Source: an uncultured Oscillospiraceae bacterium
GTDB lineage: Bacteria > Bacillota > Clostridia > Oscillospirales > Oscillospiraceae
DNA: 8,082 bases
Assembly (NCBI GenBank): GCA_934662925.1
Contig: CAKUKL010000057.1
Span: forward strand, 1-8,082
Direction: 5' to 3'
Shown: piece after piece, positions 1 to 6,096 of the stretch
How positions within the stretch are numbered: the first letter of the stretch is position 1
Layout: the number at the start of each line of letters is the position of its first letter
Notes under the pieces: model-generated
What the model saw: only the letters and a program-made list of their open reading frames with translations
Told to the model about the DNA's origin: nothing
The model's database searches: none
Made by a program: the position numbers and the translations under genes

Positions 1-888
1 GTGCTGGTCTGCCTGAACCCGGACGCGCCGGAGGACAACGGCCTGCTGCTCATGGCCCATCTGGACACGCTGGGCGGTATGGTGGCGGAAGTCACCGGCG
101 CCGGCCGCCTGCGGCTCACCGCTCTGGGCGGGATGCAGCCCAACAACGGCGAAGCGGAAAACGTCCGCATCATCACCCGGGCGGGCAAGACCTACTCCGG
201 CACCTTCCAGCTCAAGGACGCCTCCGTCCACGTCAACGGCGATTACGCCACTACTTCCCGCACGTGGGACTCCATGGAGGTGGTCATCGACGAGGACGTC
301 TCCTCCGCTGAGGACACAAAAGCGCTGGGCATTATGACCGGCGATCCGGTCTGCTTCGACCCCCGCACCACCGTCACCTCCTCCGGCTATATCAAGAGCC
401 GTTTTCTGGACGACAAGCTGTCCGTAGCCATCCTGCTGACTCAGGCCAAGCGTCTGGCCGAGGGCAAGGCCGCCCTGAAACGCCGGGTGTGGCACCACGT
501 CACCGTCTTTGAGGAGGTGGGCCACGGCGGCTCCGCCTCCGTGCCCTCCGGCGTCACCGAAGCCGTCAGCGTGGACATGGGCTGCGTGGGCGACGGGCTG
601 GCGTGCAAGGAGACGCAGGTGTCCATCTGCGCCAAGGACTCCGGCGGCCCCTATCACTACGAGGTGGTGTCCGCCCTCATCGCCGCGGCGAAAAAGGCCG
701 GGGCGGACTTCGCCGTGGACGTCTACCCCCACTACGGCTCCGACGTGGAAGCCACTCTCAGCGCGGGCTATGATCTGCGCCACGGCCTCATCGGCGCGGG
801 CGTCTACGCCTCCCACGGCTACGAGCGCAGCCACGTCAGGGGCGCGGAGAACACCCTGAAGCTGCTGGAAGCCTATCTGACAAACTAA
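1..888 (+). CDS. M42-family metallopeptidase (5'-truncated)
   Basis: This is the C-terminal 295 residues of a cytoplasmic M42-type (glutamyl aminopeptidase/FrvX-like) metallopeptidase, a family that removes N-terminal residues from peptides using two metal ions. Numbering from the window start, the visible active-site parts are HLD (H20, D22), FLDDK at 135-139 with the expected metal-bridging Asp 137, FEEVGHGG with the general-base/ligand Glu pair 171-172, SVDMG with Asp 192, and a C-terminal SHGYERSH segment with His 272 as the likely last ligand. Family members are about 340 residues long and have further sequence before the HxD motif, so the real start lies upstream; the GTG at position 1 is only where the window opens. 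The gene ends with TAA at 886-888 and is followed directly by a hairpin. The family call is firm; substrate specificity cannot be read. Confidence 0.87.
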   Translation: MLVCLNPDAPEDNGLLLMAHLDTLGGMVAEVTGAGRLRLTALGGMQPNNGEAENVRIITRAGKTYSGTFQLKDASVHVNGDYATTSRTWDSMEVVIDEDVSSAEDTKALGIMTGDPVCFDPRTTVTSSGYIKSRFLDDKLSVAILLTQAKRLAEGKAALKRRVWHHVTVFEEVGHGGSASVPSGVTEAVSVDMGCVGDGLACKETQVSICAKDSGGPYHYEVVSALIAAAKKAGADFAVDVYPHYGSDVEATLSAGYDLRHGLIGAGVYASHGYERSHVRGAENTLKLLEAYLTN

Positions 889-890
889 TT

Positions 891-914
891 CTCAGAAATG
901 CAAGCATTTCTGAG
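891..914. other. Perfect hairpin just after the M42 stop codon
   Basis: CTCAGAAATG (891-900) is perfectly complementary to CATTTCTGAG (905-914) around a CAAG loop, and begins 3 nt after the stop codon. No T-run follows on the plus strand, so it is a weak candidate for termination; it could protect the 3' end of the peptidase mRNA. Confidence 0.5.
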
Positions 915-938
915 ATGAGGATGCAGGCCGCGTCGTCG

Positions 939-1032
939 CAGTCCCTGACACCAAGTTCCGTTTCCCGCAAGCGGAAAACTTCACCCGCGTCAGGACTGCT
1001 CCTCTCCCCACAAGGCTGTTGCCTTGTGGGGA
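939..1032. other. Hairpin-rich non-coding stretch upstream of repeat copy A
   Basis: There are two strong stems. The first pairs CAGTCCCTGAC (939-949, one bulged C) with GTCAGGACTG (989-998), with a nested stem AAGTTCCG (953-960) against CGGAAAACTT (972-981, two bulged A). The second is a perfect 12-bp stem, TCCCCACAAGGC (1005-1016) with GCCTTGTGGGGA (1021-1032) and a TGTT loop. No convincing ORF with a ribosome binding site lies here. The stretch runs straight into repeat copy A and may belong to the same transcript or element. I found no clear promoter before it. Confidence 0.5.
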
Positions 1033-1047
1033 CCCCTTGATGGCTCG

Positions 1048-1155
1048 CACACTTGCGGCCTGAGAAGTGTTTTTTCCGAGGCACATGTCCCCGGGAAAAA
1101 CAGATTTTATTTTATTCCGCCGTCTGCGGACGGCGGAACTCTGCGAGGCCTTTTT
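1048..1155 (+). repeat. Structured intergenic repeat, copy A (candidate RNA module)
   Basis: This shares order and sequence with positions 7765-7869. Common blocks are CAC..TTGCGG...GAGAAGTGTTTT, then CATGTC, AAACAGAT, GGCGG and ACTCTGCGAGGC followed by a T-run. It folds into a 33-nt hairpin (arms 1069-1078 and 1092-1101, 10 pairs including one G-U) and a perfect 10-bp hairpin (arms 1115-1124 and 1129-1138, loop TGCG), then CTCTGCGAGGCC and T5 at 1151-1155. Several stem positions differ from copy B on both sides with pairing kept. The orientation is assigned from the T-run end and the promoter in front of copy B. It could be a structured RNA, a MITE-like element or a REP-type repeat. Confidence 0.7.
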
Positions 1156-1193
1156 ATGCCGCGCAACAGAAGAATGCTGTTTTTAACACTCTC

Positions 1194-1226
1194 AAAAGGC
1201 CCGGGCACAGAGTGCCCGGGCCTTTT
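1194..1226. terminator. Strong bidirectional intrinsic terminator
   Basis: A perfect 15-bp stem (1194-1208 with 1212-1226) with an AGA loop is GC-rich in the core and edged by AAAA/TTTT. On the plus strand it would end transcription from the peptidase and repeat A region before the VanW promoter. Confidence 0.85.
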
Positions 1227-1262
1227 GTCACCGATTTGTTATAATTTGTCATCCCTTTGTTG

Positions 1263-1291
1263 TTGCCATTTCCTGCATCTCCCTGTAAAAT
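1263..1291 (+). promoter_or_regulatory. SigA-type promoter of the VanW-family gene
   Basis: A -35 box TTGCCA (1263-1268), a 17-bp spacer and a -10 box TAAAAT (1286-1291) predict transcription start near 1298, about 25 nt before the ATG at 1324. The ribosome binding site AAAGGAG lies at 1309-1315. Confidence 0.7.
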
Positions 1292-1295
1292 GGCA
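1264..1295. promoter_or_regulatory. Inverted repeat spanning the VanW promoter (possible operator)
   Basis: TGCCATTT (1264-1271) and AAATGGCA (1288-1295) form a perfect 8-bp inverted repeat separated by 16 bp. One arm covers the -35 box and the other covers the end of the -10 box. It lies before the predicted transcription start, so it would act as DNA. No regulator gene is seen nearby; chance remains possible. Confidence 0.4.
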
Positions 1296-1323
1296 GAAAA
1301 AATGATACAAAGGAGCATCTGCC

Positions 1324-2157
1324 ATGGCACGCAAGCTGTTCTGCGAGATCTCACCCCTGACCTACGAGATCTCCGCCTTCAAGGGCCGCACCGTCCGCCG
1401 CCTGCGGGACCTGACCTCCGGCCAGCGCTTCGCAAAGGTGAAGCAGACGGAGCCGCTGCCCGTGTCCATCATCCATCACAACTCCCTCATCCGCCGCCGG
1501 CTGGGCAACGTGAACATGACCCTTCAGGAAAACAAGGCGGTGAATCTGAGCATTGCGGCCCCCTGTCTCAACGGCGTGCTCATCCGCCCGGGGGAGACGT
1601 TCTCCTTCTGGCATCTGGTGGGCAACGCCACCGCCCGCCGGGGCTTCAAGGAGGGCCTGACCATCTCCGGCGGCGAGACGAAGAGCGGCGTGGGCGGCGG
1701 CATGTGCCAGATGACCAACCTCATCCACTGGATGATCCTTCACACCCCGCTGACCATCGTGGAGCACCACCATCACGACGGGCTGGATCTCTTCCCCGAC
1801 TTCAACCGCCAGATCCCCTTCGGCACCGGCACCTCCATCTGCTACAACTATCTGGATTACCGCTTCCGCAACGATACGGAGGCCACCTATCAGCTTCTCG
1901 TCCACGTGGACGGCGAATACCTCCGGGGCGAACTGCGCTCCGACCGGCGCCAGACGTTCAAGTACCACATCAAGAGCGAGCACGAGGGCTTCGTCCGGGA
2001 GGACGGCGTGGTCTACCGGGTGGGCGAGGTCTGGCGGGACGCCATCGACCCCGTCACCGGGAATCTGGTGGAGCGCACCCTCATCCGGACCAACCATGCC
2101 CGGGTCATGTACGATACCGCCGGGCTGGACATCCGGGACGCGGCCCTGCGGAACTGA
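1324..2157 (+). CDS. VanW family protein
   Basis: This 277-residue protein matches the VanW family, named after an accessory gene of VanB-type vancomycin resistance clusters; the molecular function of the family is not established. Diagnostic stretches are RPGETFSFW (88-96), the glycine-rich SGVGGGMCQMTN (121-132, with Cys 128), the His-rich EHHHHDGLDLFPD (147-159) and PFGTGTSICYNYLD (165-178). No signal peptide or membrane segment is visible at the N-terminus, so the product is probably cytoplasmic or exported by a route not apparent here. The length is close to that of VanW itself and lacks the long N-terminal extension of many large VanW-domain proteins. The ATG is chosen from AAAGGAG eight bases upstream. 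No van ligase, vanX/Y or two-component genes are present, so a role in glycopeptide resistance is not supported. It is a single-gene transcription unit between two strong terminators. Confidence 0.9.
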   Translation: MARKLFCEISPLTYEISAFKGRTVRRLRDLTSGQRFAKVKQTEPLPVSIIHHNSLIRRRLGNVNMTLQENKAVNLSIAAPCLNGVLIRPGETFSFWHLVGNATARRGFKEGLTISGGETKSGVGGGMCQMTNLIHWMILHTPLTIVEHHHHDGLDLFPDFNRQIPFGTGTSICYNYLDYRFRNDTEATYQLLVHVDGEYLRGELRSDRRQTFKYHIKSEHEGFVREDGVVYRVGEVWRDAIDPVTGNLVERTLIRTNHARVMYDTAGLDIRDAALRN

Positions 2158-2162
2158 AAACG

Positions 2163-2201
2163 AAAAACCCGCCCCCTGACTGTGTCAGGGGGCGGGTTTT
2201 T
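2163..2201. terminator. Bidirectional terminator between the VanW gene and hydA
   Basis: A perfect 18-bp stem (2163-2180 with 2184-2201) with a TGT loop is flanked by A5 and T5, so it works in both directions. It sits 5 bp after the VanW-family stop codon and 17 bp beyond the hydA stop codon, between two convergent genes. Confidence 0.92.
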
Positions 2202-2218
2202 ATGTCACATTGCGGCGG

Positions 2219-3940
2219 TTACAGCTTGGAAATGCTGGCCTGCTCGTGGTAGTGGGTGTGGAGCAGCTCGTGGGCCTTGTGGGACAGGGGCTCGCCGAAG
2301 AAGTCCCGGTAAATGGCCTGAATTTCCGGGTTTTCGTGGCTCTTGCGCAGGGGCAGGCTCCGGTCCAGCTCGTACAGGGCGGCCATGCGCTTTTTACGGA
2401 TGGCGTTGGTTGTACCGATGGGCTGTCCGCCGCCGCCGATGCAGCCGCCGGGGCAGGCCATGACCTCAATGAAGGCGTAGTCACCGGCGTGGGACAGCAG
2501 CTCCTCCGCGTTCTTCAGCGTATGGACCACGGCCACCTTCAGCGGCGTGCCGTCCAGATCGACGGTGGCCTCCTTGATGCCCTCGAAGCCGCGGACCTCC
2601 TCGAAGTCCAGCCGGGGCAGGGTCTTGCCGGTGTACAGCTCGTAAGCGGTGCGCAGGGCGGCCTCCATGACGCCGCCGGTGGTGCCGAAGATGGCGCCCG
2701 CGCCGGTACCGGTGCCCAGCGGGGAGTCAAAGTCGCTCTCGGGCAGGCTCTTCATGTCGAGGCCCTCGTAGCGGATGAGCTTCGCCAGCTCCCGGGTGGT
2801 GAGCACATAATCCACATCCTGATAGCCGTCCCGGCCCAGCTCGGGCCGCCGGGCCTCAAACTTCTTGGCGGTGCAGGGCATGACGGACACGCAGATGATG
2901 TCCTCGGGGTTCAGGCCCATGCGCTGGGCGTAATAGGTCTTGGTCACCGCGCCGAACATGCCCTGAGGGCTCTTGGCACTGGATAGATTGTCCATCAGCT
3001 CCGGGTGGTGCTTTTCCACGTAGTTCACCCAGCCGGGGGAGCAGGAGGTGATGAGCGGCAGCGTTCCGCCGTTCTTCAGCCGGTCCAGCAGCTCGCTGCC
3101 CTCCTCCATGATGGTGAGGTCGGCGGCAAAATTGGTGTCAAACACCTTGTTGAAGCCCAGCATCCGCAGGGCGGTGGTCATCTGGCCGGTGACGATGGCT
3201 CCCGGCTCAAAACCGAACTCGTCGCCCAGCGCCACCCGGACGGCGGGGGCCACCTGCACGACGACATGCTTGCCGCTGTCGTGGATGGCGCGCCACACGG
3301 GGGCGGTGGAGTCCTCCTCCACAATGGCGCCCACTGGGCATACCAGCGAGCACTGGCCGCACAGGACGCAGTCCGTCTCCGCCATGGGCAGGTCGTAGGC
3401 GGTGGTGACCCGGAAATTGGCGCTGCGGCCGGAGTGGGTCAGGGCGTTGATGCCCTGGATCTCCTCGCAGGCCTTGACGCAGCGGCCGCACTTGACGCAC
3501 TTTGCGGGGTCCCGCACGATGGAGGGATTATCCAGCCGCAGCGGCTCGCGGCTGGAGATATCGGGCAGGTCGGGCACCAGCAGGTTGAACCGGCGGCACA
3601 GGGCCTGAAGCTCACAGGTGCCGTTCCGGGCGCAGGACAGGCAGTTCTGCTTGTGGTCGGCCAGCATCAGCTCCAGCACGCCCAGCTGGGCGTCGTACAC
3701 CCGGCGGGTGTCGGTAAAGGCCTCCATCCCCTCGGACACCAGCGTGGTGCAGGAGGTCTGGAGCTTGCGCTGCCCCTTGACCTCCACCACGCACAGGCGG
3801 CAGTGGGCCTTGGACTCCTGATCGGGGTGGTAGCACATGTGGGGGATGTCGATATTCAGCATCCGGGCCGCGTCGATCAGGCGGGTGCCCTCCTCCACCT
3901 CCAGCGGCAGATTGTTGATTTTGATATGTACCTTGCTCAT
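2219..3940 (-). CDS. hydA: [FeFe]-hydrogenase catalytic subunit HydA (CpI-like)
   Basis: This 573-residue cytoplasmic enzyme interconverts protons plus electrons and H2. Domains in order are: a plant-type [2Fe-2S] domain (C36, C47, C50, C64); the His-Cys3 [4Fe-4S] site (H96, C100, C103, C109); two [4Fe-4S] clusters (C148/151/154/158 and C191/194/197/201); and the H-cluster domain. In the last, L1 is TSCSPGW (298-304), L2 is MPCTAKK with C356, and L3 is MACPGGCIGGGGQP with C496 and C500. The proton-path residues known from Clostridium pasteurianum CpI (MEE..E, first L1 Cys, SSAKSP serine) are present. Oddly, the second L1 residue is Ser 301, where CpI has cubane ligand Cys 300; the 55-residue spacing to the L2 Cys matches CpI exactly. 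Length and the C-terminal PLRKSHENP block are normal. The start has AAGGAGGT upstream and overlaps the hydB stop by 4 nt (ATGA), indicating coupled translation. Confidence 0.95.
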   Translation of the reverse strand: MSKVHIKINNLPLEVEEGTRLIDAARMLNIDIPHMCYHPDQESKAHCRLCVVEVKGQRKLQTSCTTLVSEGMEAFTDTRRVYDAQLGVLELMLADHKQNCLSCARNGTCELQALCRRFNLLVPDLPDISSREPLRLDNPSIVRDPAKCVKCGRCVKACEEIQGINALTHSGRSANFRVTTAYDLPMAETDCVLCGQCSLVCPVGAIVEEDSTAPVWRAIHDSGKHVVVQVAPAVRVALGDEFGFEPGAIVTGQMTTALRMLGFNKVFDTNFAADLTIMEEGSELLDRLKNGGTLPLITSCSPGWVNYVEKHHPELMDNLSSAKSPQGMFGAVTKTYYAQRMGLNPEDIICVSVMPCTAKKFEARRPELGRDGYQDVDYVLTTRELAKLIRYEGLDMKSLPESDFDSPLGTGTGAGAIFGTTGGVMEAALRTAYELYTGKTLPRLDFEEVRGFEGIKEATVDLDGTPLKVAVVHTLKNAEELLSHAGDYAFIEVMACPGGCIGGGGQPIGTTNAIRKKRMAALYELDRSLPLRKSHENPEIQAIYRDFFGEPLSHKAHELLHTHYHEQASISKL

Positions 3941-5196
3941 CGGATGGCCACCTCCTTCTTTACGTCAAAGACCCCGGGGAAGTGCTCCACCGCGGACAGC
4001 AGGGCGGACTGCGCGGACTCGCCCAGACCGCACAGAGACGCACTGTTCATAATGTTGGCGAACTTGAGCATGATCTCCACGTCGTGCTCGGTGTGGGTGC
4101 CCTCGGCGATCTTGTCGAGCAGGCGCGTGATGTGGCGGTTGCCCTCCCGGCAGGGGACGCACTGGCCGCAGCTCTCGTGGTTGAAGAACTCCTGCGTGAT
4201 CCGCAGGAAGCCGATGACGGAGGTGCGCTCGTCCACCACCAGCACCGCGCCGGAGCCGATGGCGGTCAGGCCCGCCTTTTTCATGTCGTTGTAGGTGTAG
4301 GGAGTGTCCAGCTGCTCGGGGGACGCGATCCTGCCGGACGCGCCGCCCAGCTGCACCAGCTGGAGCCGGTGGCCCTCAGTGACGCCGCCGGCCAGCTCGA
4401 TGATCTCCCGGATGGTGATGCCGAAGGGGACCTCGAACACGCCGGGCCTGTTCACGTTGCCGGACACGGAGATCATCTTGGTGCCCGGGCACTCGGGCGT
4501 GCCCTGCTTTTTGTAGAAGCCCTCGTCGTCCATGAGGACGTTGGGCACCAGCGACAGGGATTCCACGTTGTTCACGCAGGTGGGCAGGTGGAACACGCCG
4601 CACTGCTTGATGTAGGGCGGCTTTTTCCGGGGACGGCCCGCCTTGCCCTCGATGGACTCGCTGAGGGCGGAGCCCTCGCCGCAGACGTAGGCGCCCGCGC
4701 CGGAGTAGAGGTGGATGCGGTAGCTCAGGCCGGAGCCGAGGATGTCGTCCCCCAGATAGCCCGCCTTCTCGCACTGGTCGATGGCGTTGAGCAGCAGGGG
4801 GCGCAGATGGGAGTATTCCTCCCGCATGTAGAGGTAGCCGTTCCGGGCGTTGACGGACCAGCCCGCGATGATCATGCCCTCCAGCACCTGGAAGGGGTCC
4901 CGGCGGAGCAGCTCCCGGTCCTTGAAGGTGCCGGGCTCGCCCTCGTCGGCGTTGCACACCACGCACTTGTCCGGGGCGTCCACGTCCCGGGCCTGGGACC
5001 ACTTGCGGCCCATGTCGTAGGCCGCGCCGCCCCGGCCCTGAATGCCGTTGGCGCTGAGGACCTTCGCGATGTCGTAGCCGTCCATGGTCAGCGCCCGGCG
5101 CAGCGCCTGAAATCCGCCGTGGGCCTCGTACTCGGCAAGGCTCCACGGATCATACTTGCCGAAGCGGCGGGAGATAAAAGATACAGTTTTTCCCAT
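3937..5196 (-). CDS. hydB: NuoF-like FMN/NADH subunit of the hydrogenase (HydB, short form)
   Basis: This 419-residue flavoprotein should oxidise or reduce NAD(H) and pass electrons through FMN and a [4Fe-4S] cluster to HydA. The FMN loop GRGGAAYDMGRKW lies at 54-66, the NADH/FMN segment NADEGEPGTFKDRELL at 82-97 and a glycine-rich GAGAYVCGEGSALSES at 166-180. An SLBB-type fold begins near 243 with VSGNVNRPGVF, and the cluster ligands are C343, C346, C349 and C389. It ends about 30 residues after the last ligand. The thioredoxin-like [2Fe-2S] N-terminus and the 2x[4Fe-4S] ferredoxin C-terminus of classical bifurcating HydB (about 600 residues) are both absent. A longer upstream reading exists, but the ATG at 5196 is favoured because AAAGGAAC lies directly upstream and the NuoF homology starts there. 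It lies 16 bp after hydC and overlaps hydA by 4 nt. Confidence 0.93.
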   Translation of the reverse strand: MGKTVSFISRRFGKYDPWSLAEYEAHGGFQALRRALTMDGYDIAKVLSANGIQGRGGAAYDMGRKWSQARDVDAPDKCVVCNADEGEPGTFKDRELLRRDPFQVLEGMIIAGWSVNARNGYLYMREEYSHLRPLLLNAIDQCEKAGYLGDDILGSGLSYRIHLYSGAGAYVCGEGSALSESIEGKAGRPRKKPPYIKQCGVFHLPTCVNNVESLSLVPNVLMDDEGFYKKQGTPECPGTKMISVSGNVNRPGVFEVPFGITIREIIELAGGVTEGHRLQLVQLGGASGRIASPEQLDTPYTYNDMKKAGLTAIGSGAVLVVDERTSVIGFLRITQEFFNHESCGQCVPCREGNRHITRLLDKIAEGTHTEHDVEIMLKFANIMNSASLCGLGESAQSALLSAVEHFPGVFDVKKEVAIR

Positions 5197-5212
5197 GTTC
5201 CTTTCCCTCCCC

Positions 5213-5713
5213 TCAGTCCAGCTGCCGGAGCATGGCCAGCACCCGCTCGCGGTCGGTGAGATTTCCGTACACCACGCCGTTGACCCGCACCGCCGGGGCC
5301 ACGTCGCAGGCGCCGAAGCAGGGCACCTTCTCGATGGTGAACCGTCCATCGTAGGTGACCTCGCCAAGGTCGATTCCGAGGATGTCCTTCAGGGTCTCGT
5401 ACAGCGTGTCGCTGTCGTTCACCCGGCAGGGGGCACTGCTGCACACCTCCAGCGGGTACTTCGCCCGGGGCTGGTCGTGCAGCGCCGTGTAAAAGCTGAT
5501 CACGTCGTACAGCTGGGTGATCTTCAGGCCCAGCTTCTGGGCCACGTAGACCGCGGCGGGGCGGGAAATATACTTCCGCTCTCCCGCCTTCTGTACGCTG
5601 AGCAGGATGCCGACCAGCTGGGTCGGATCGTTGTCGTGCTCGGCAATGATCCGGTCGATGGCCGCCTTGTCGCCCGCCGTCAGCGCGTCGGGCGTTGGAT
5701 CAAAGGGTCTCAT
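5213..5713 (-). CDS. hydC: NuoE-like [2Fe-2S] subunit of the hydrogenase (HydC)
   Basis: This 166-residue thioredoxin-like ferredoxin is the small electron-transfer subunit of NADH-linked hydrogenases, homologous to the 24-kDa NuoE subunit of complex I. After a helical N-terminal region (about 10-80), the [2Fe-2S] ligands appear in the family pattern C-x4-C (C91, C96) and C-x3-C (C132, C136, in VPCFGACD). The start at 5713 is chosen because GAAGGAGA lies 8 bases upstream; the longer reading to 5767 would add a non-homologous tail and leave the ribosome binding site inside the gene. It is the first gene of the operon hydC-hydB-hydA, about 60 nt after the predicted transcription start. Its usual role is to dock next to the FMN subunit; assignment to hydrogenase rather than complex I rests on the adjoining hydA and on the absence of membrane nuo genes. 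Confidence 0.92.
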   Translation of the reverse strand: MRPFDPTPDALTAGDKAAIDRIIAEHDNDPTQLVGILLSVQKAGERKYISRPAAVYVAQKLGLKITQLYDVISFYTALHDQPRAKYPLEVCSSAPCRVNDSDTLYETLKDILGIDLGEVTYDGRFTIEKVPCFGACDVAPAVRVNGVVYGNLTDRERVLAMLRQLD

Positions 5714-5780
5714 AGGTTTCTCCTTCCTGTTCCTGCGGTTATTGTCATTTTGCAGTGAAAACACCATAAGCCTGTATCAT

Positions 5781-5809
5781 ATTTTATATGGATTGTTTTG
5801 GTATGTCAA
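5781..5809 (-). promoter_or_regulatory. SigA-type promoter of the hydCBA operon
   Basis: On the minus strand, a consensus -35 TTGACA (5809-5804), a 17-bp spacer and a -10 TAAAAT (5786-5781) predict a start near 5774 and a 5' leader of about 60 nt before hydC. Confidence 0.85.
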
Positions 5810-5820
5810 CCGGCTAACAT
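5803..5820. promoter_or_regulatory. Candidate Rex operator overlapping the hydCBA -35 box
   Basis: The 18-mer ATGTCAACCGGCTAACAT is an imperfect palindrome. Read on the minus strand, it matches the clostridial Rex consensus TTGTTAA-N4-TTAACAA as I recall it at 10 of 14 defined positions. It covers the -35 hexamer, where a repressor would block RNA polymerase. Rex is a repressor released by a high NADH/NAD+ ratio, which fits an NADH-linked hydrogenase. No rex gene is in the window. Confidence 0.5.
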
Positions 5821-5987
5821 GGGTCTGTTATTCTTTCAATCTGACTCCCATTCATTATAACTTCCGATCGATCTCTCTCCGCAGGATTTCTTCTCGCCGG
5901 ACGCGGACCGGCGTCATCCGGAATTATTTGCTTTTTTCACAAACTTTGCCCCATTTCCCCCTCGTTTTTCCTATTTTTCGATGCGGG
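5821..5987. other. Intergenic stretch without a recognised gene
   Basis: This AT-rich spacer lies between the hydCBA promoter and the terminator of the lysis cassette. The only structure I see is a small bulged hairpin at 5897-5921 (GACGC/GCGTC core within CCGG ends). No ORF here has a convincing ribosome binding site or family resemblance. Confidence 0.5.
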
Positions 5988-6025
5988 CGAAAAAAGGCCC
6001 GCGCCGTTTCCGGCGCAGGCCCTTT
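5988..6025 (-). terminator. Intrinsic terminator of the amidase operon
   Basis: On the minus strand, a stem of about 14 positions with two mismatches (arms 6025-6012 and 6005-5992) around a GGAAAC loop is followed by a run of six T. It lies about 70 bp downstream of the amidase stop codon, in the right orientation for that operon. Confidence 0.75.
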
Positions 6026-6076
6026 GATGCGTCAAATCTTTCACGCAGTCCGTCTCGTCATTTTTCACAGTTTCGG

Positions 6077-6096
6077 CGGCAAAAATTTTTTTGCCG
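6077..6096. other. Perfect palindromic hairpin touching the amidase stop codon
   Basis: CGGCAAAAA (6077-6085) pairs with TTTTTGCCG (6088-6096) across 2 nt and abuts the stop codon at 6097-6099. There is no T-run after the stem, so it is not a classical terminator; the real one lies further downstream. Confidence 0.4.

Noticed and set aside
1225..1245. TTGTCA and TATAAT before the VanW-family gene as its promoter
   Set aside because: The hexamers are only 9 bp apart, and no -35 lies at 16-18 bp from this TATAAT. The pair at 1263-1291 has correct spacing.
1024..1305. Short open frames in the 889-1323 gap (both strands)
   Set aside because: They run through hairpin repeats and the terminator, lack ribosome binding sites and encode no recognisable protein.
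1324..2157. Vancomycin resistance locus
   Set aside because: Only a VanW-family gene is present; no D-Ala-D-Lac ligase, dehydrogenase, dipeptidase or sensor-regulator gene is in the window.
2210..5259. Long plus-strand open frames (2210-2986, 3005-4294, 3982-5259) opposite the hydrogenase genes
   Set aside because: They are antisense shadows of GC-rich hydA and hydB: no ribosome binding sites, Ala/Gly/His/Val-rich low-complexity translations and no family resemblance, while the minus frames carry complete catalytic motifs.
3937..5713. nuoE/nuoF of respiratory complex I
   Set aside because: They are followed by an [FeFe]-hydrogenase catalytic subunit with an overlapping start, and no membrane nuo genes are present, so they belong to a soluble hydrogenase.
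5854..5859. Second minus-strand promoter for hydC based on TATAAT at 5859-5854
   Set aside because: No acceptable -35 hexamer lies 16-18 bp upstream, and a near-consensus promoter exists closer to the gene.
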